The notes beneath the pieces are model-generated. The model ran no database searches, had not been told where the DNA came from, and worked only from the letters and a program-made list of their open reading frames with translations. A stretch of 13,892 nt of DNA from an uncultured Alistipes sp. (GTDB lineage Bacteria; Bacteroidota; Bacteroidia; Bacteroidales; Rikenellaceae), in the NCBI GenBank assembly GCA_937911745.1, contig CALDPX010000002.1:1-13892 (forward strand). The letters run 5' to 3'. A program made the position numbers and the translations under genes. Within the stretch, counting starts at the first letter, position 1; each line of letters begins with the position of its first letter. Of this stretch, positions 12,858 to 13,892 are shown one piece after another.

Positions 12858-13622
12858 ATGAAAATACAATACGTTTCTGATATACATTTGGAGTTCAGCG
12901 AGAATCTAAATTTTATAAAGAGTGAGCCGTTTGAGGCTACTGGCGATGTTTTAGTCTTTGCAGGCGATACTGGTTACCTTCGCGATAGAACGCTGCCAAA
13001 TTTGAAGTTCTGGAAGTGGGCATCGGCAAACTATCGTGAGGTGTTGTTGGTGCCTGGCAACCACGAGTTTTATGGCAATGGCGATGTGTTGGCCTATGGC
13101 GATAGTTGGAGCCGTAAGATATTGCCGAATGTACATTACCACCAGAACAAGGTTGTGAGGATTGACAATGTTGATTTCATCCTCACAACCCTTTGGTCGC
13201 ACATTCGCCCCGAGGATGAGTATTTTGTGCATCGAGGGATGAATGATTTTCGGCAGATTCTGTACAATGGTCGTCGCTTTACACCTGCCGACTTTAATGC
13301 CGAGCACGAGAAGTGTCTGGATTTTATCAAGCACAGTGTTGCGGAGAGCACAGCTGAGCGTATTGTGGTGGTAACTCATCATCTGCCTACAACGGCCGTC
13401 GTTGCACCGGAGCATAAAAGCAGTCTACTTAATAGTGCCTTCGCAACGGAACTTGGCGATTTCATTGCTGATAGCCGTATCGATGCGTGGATATTTGGAC
13501 ACTCGCACGCCAATATTGATGCAACAATCGGCAATACCCGCATTGTCTGCAATCAGCTCGGCTATGTTTACTATCGAGAGAATCTCGGTGGATTCGAAGG
13601 CGGAAAGTTTATTGAGGTGTAA
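12858..13622 (+). CDS. Calcineurin-like metallophosphoesterase (second, larger type)
   Basis: A 254-residue metallophosphoesterase of a different subfamily from the one at 11710. The motifs are complete: SDIHLEF (Asp8, His10), FAGDTGY (Asp37), VPGNHEFYG (Asn68, His69), VTHHLPT (His174, His175) and FGHSH (His215, His217). The SDIHLEF start, the GNHEFYG box and the closing NQLGYVYYRENLGGFE are typical of the widespread bacterial phosphoesterases near 250 residues; substrates are mostly uncharacterised. No signal peptide or membrane segment. The start is 14 bases after the coiled-coil gene. The two enzymes share only the family motifs, so they are not a recent duplication. Confidence 0.93.
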   Translation: MKIQYVSDIHLEFSENLNFIKSEPFEATGDVLVFAGDTGYLRDRTLPNLKFWKWASANYREVLLVPGNHEFYGNGDVLAYGDSWSRKILPNVHYHQNKVVRIDNVDFILTTLWSHIRPEDEYFVHRGMNDFRQILYNGRRFTPADFNAEHEKCLDFIKHSVAESTAERIVVVTHHLPTTAVVAPEHKSSLLNSAFATELGDFIADSRIDAWIFGHSHANIDATIGNTRIVCNQLGYVYYRENLGGFEGGKFIEV

Positions 13623-13651
13623 AAGTGTTTAATAGTAATACCCAAAACATT

Positions 13652-13892
13652 ATGAGCAATAAACCTGATTTAACTAAATTTCGTAAAACGCTATTTTGGG
13701 ATACGACATTTGACCGTATTGATTTCACAGCACATAGTAGATATGTAATCAATCGCGTATTTGAGAGAGGAAATGAGGAGGAGATACAGGAGGTTATTCG
13801 TTTCTATGGTATTGAAACTATTAAAAACGAAATAAGGCTCGATAGTAAATCTCCGTTTGAAAGAAAGATTCGCGAGAACTTAGAGAAGTACA
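13652..13892 (+). CDS. DUF6922-like protein, probable AbiEii-type antitoxin, cut by window edge
   Basis: ATG at 13652 opens a frame of 80 codons that runs off the right edge. The visible part, FRKTLFWDTTFDRIDFTAHS then RYVINRVFERGNEEEIQEVI then RFYGIETIKNEI, matches the pattern of DUF6922 proteins ('FWD-x-D/T-F-D-x-I-D', 'VI-x-RV-x-ERG', 'YG-x-x-x-I'). In Bacteroidetes these are commonly encoded directly before an AbiEii/AbiGii-type nucleotidyltransferase and are presumed antitoxins. The expected toxin would lie just beyond the window, so the pairing cannot be seen. The gene is 29 bases after the second phosphoesterase, with no terminator seen between them. Confidence 0.8.
   Translation, partial: MSNKPDLTKFRKTLFWDTTFDRIDFTAHSRYVINRVFERGNEEEIQEVIRFYGIETIKNEIRLDSKSPFERKIRENLEKY

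Overview
The window looks like Bacteroidales DNA (Bacteroides, Alistipes, Parabacteroides or a relative). It has promoter-like elements of the Bacteroidetes type (TTTG, about 19-20 bases, then TAnnTTTG) at 10859-10889 and 11314-11345. Few starts have a Shine-Dalgarno sequence. A lipoprotein at the left edge has a Bacteroidetes-style lipobox, and several protein families (LPD28-like, DUF6922-like, possibly DUF3871-like) are typical of Bacteroidales mobile elements. No rRNA, tRNA, CRISPR array or insertion sequence was seen. The genus cannot be told from the sequence.

Layout. (1) 1-1054, minus strand: the 5' part of a two-domain lipocalin-like lipoprotein gene, probably host chromosome. (2) 1055-1487: a divergent intergenic region with an intrinsic-terminator-like hairpin in each direction, each lying just upstream of a start codon. 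(3) 1488-6043, plus strand: a tightly packed unit holding a DUF3871/DUF932-like protein, a short tyrosine recombinase with a full catalytic set but no N-terminal DNA-binding domain, an unknown protein, a 634-residue helical-repeat (DUF4116-like) protein with a unique C-terminal part, and an acidic protein. It ends at a clear terminator at 6072-6113. (4) 6187-10798, plus strand: an operon-like run of twelve small genes, mostly 1-15 bases apart or overlapping. Most encode small acidic proteins of unknown function. Exceptions are an SH3/KOW-like N-terminal domain protein, a helix-turn-helix protein, an LPD28-like protein and a protein with one membrane segment. (5) 10859-11275: a promoter and a 103-residue Bacteroidales-type protein. 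(6) 11314-11611: a compact transcription unit with its own promoter and strong terminator, encoding either a small RNA or a 53-residue peptide. (7) 11710-13622: two different calcineurin-like metallophosphoesterases on either side of a coiled-coil protein. (8) 13652 to the right edge: the start of a DUF6922-like gene, a family often found as the presumed antitoxin next to an AbiEii-type nucleotidyltransferase.

The whole plus-strand part reads as cargo or early-gene DNA of a mobile element (integrative element, plasmid or prophage-like). The recombinase may be the mobility or rearrangement function. The many small acidic proteins and the LPD28-like protein resemble the accessory, possibly anti-defence, genes of such elements, and the right end may be a toxin-antitoxin or abortive-infection locus. 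No structural phage gene, relaxase, conjugation gene or replication protein is visible, so the kind of element is undecided. The least explained items are the repeat protein, the acidic operon, the two divergent leader hairpins, the UUCG hairpin at 2984-3016 and the small transcription unit at 11314-11611.
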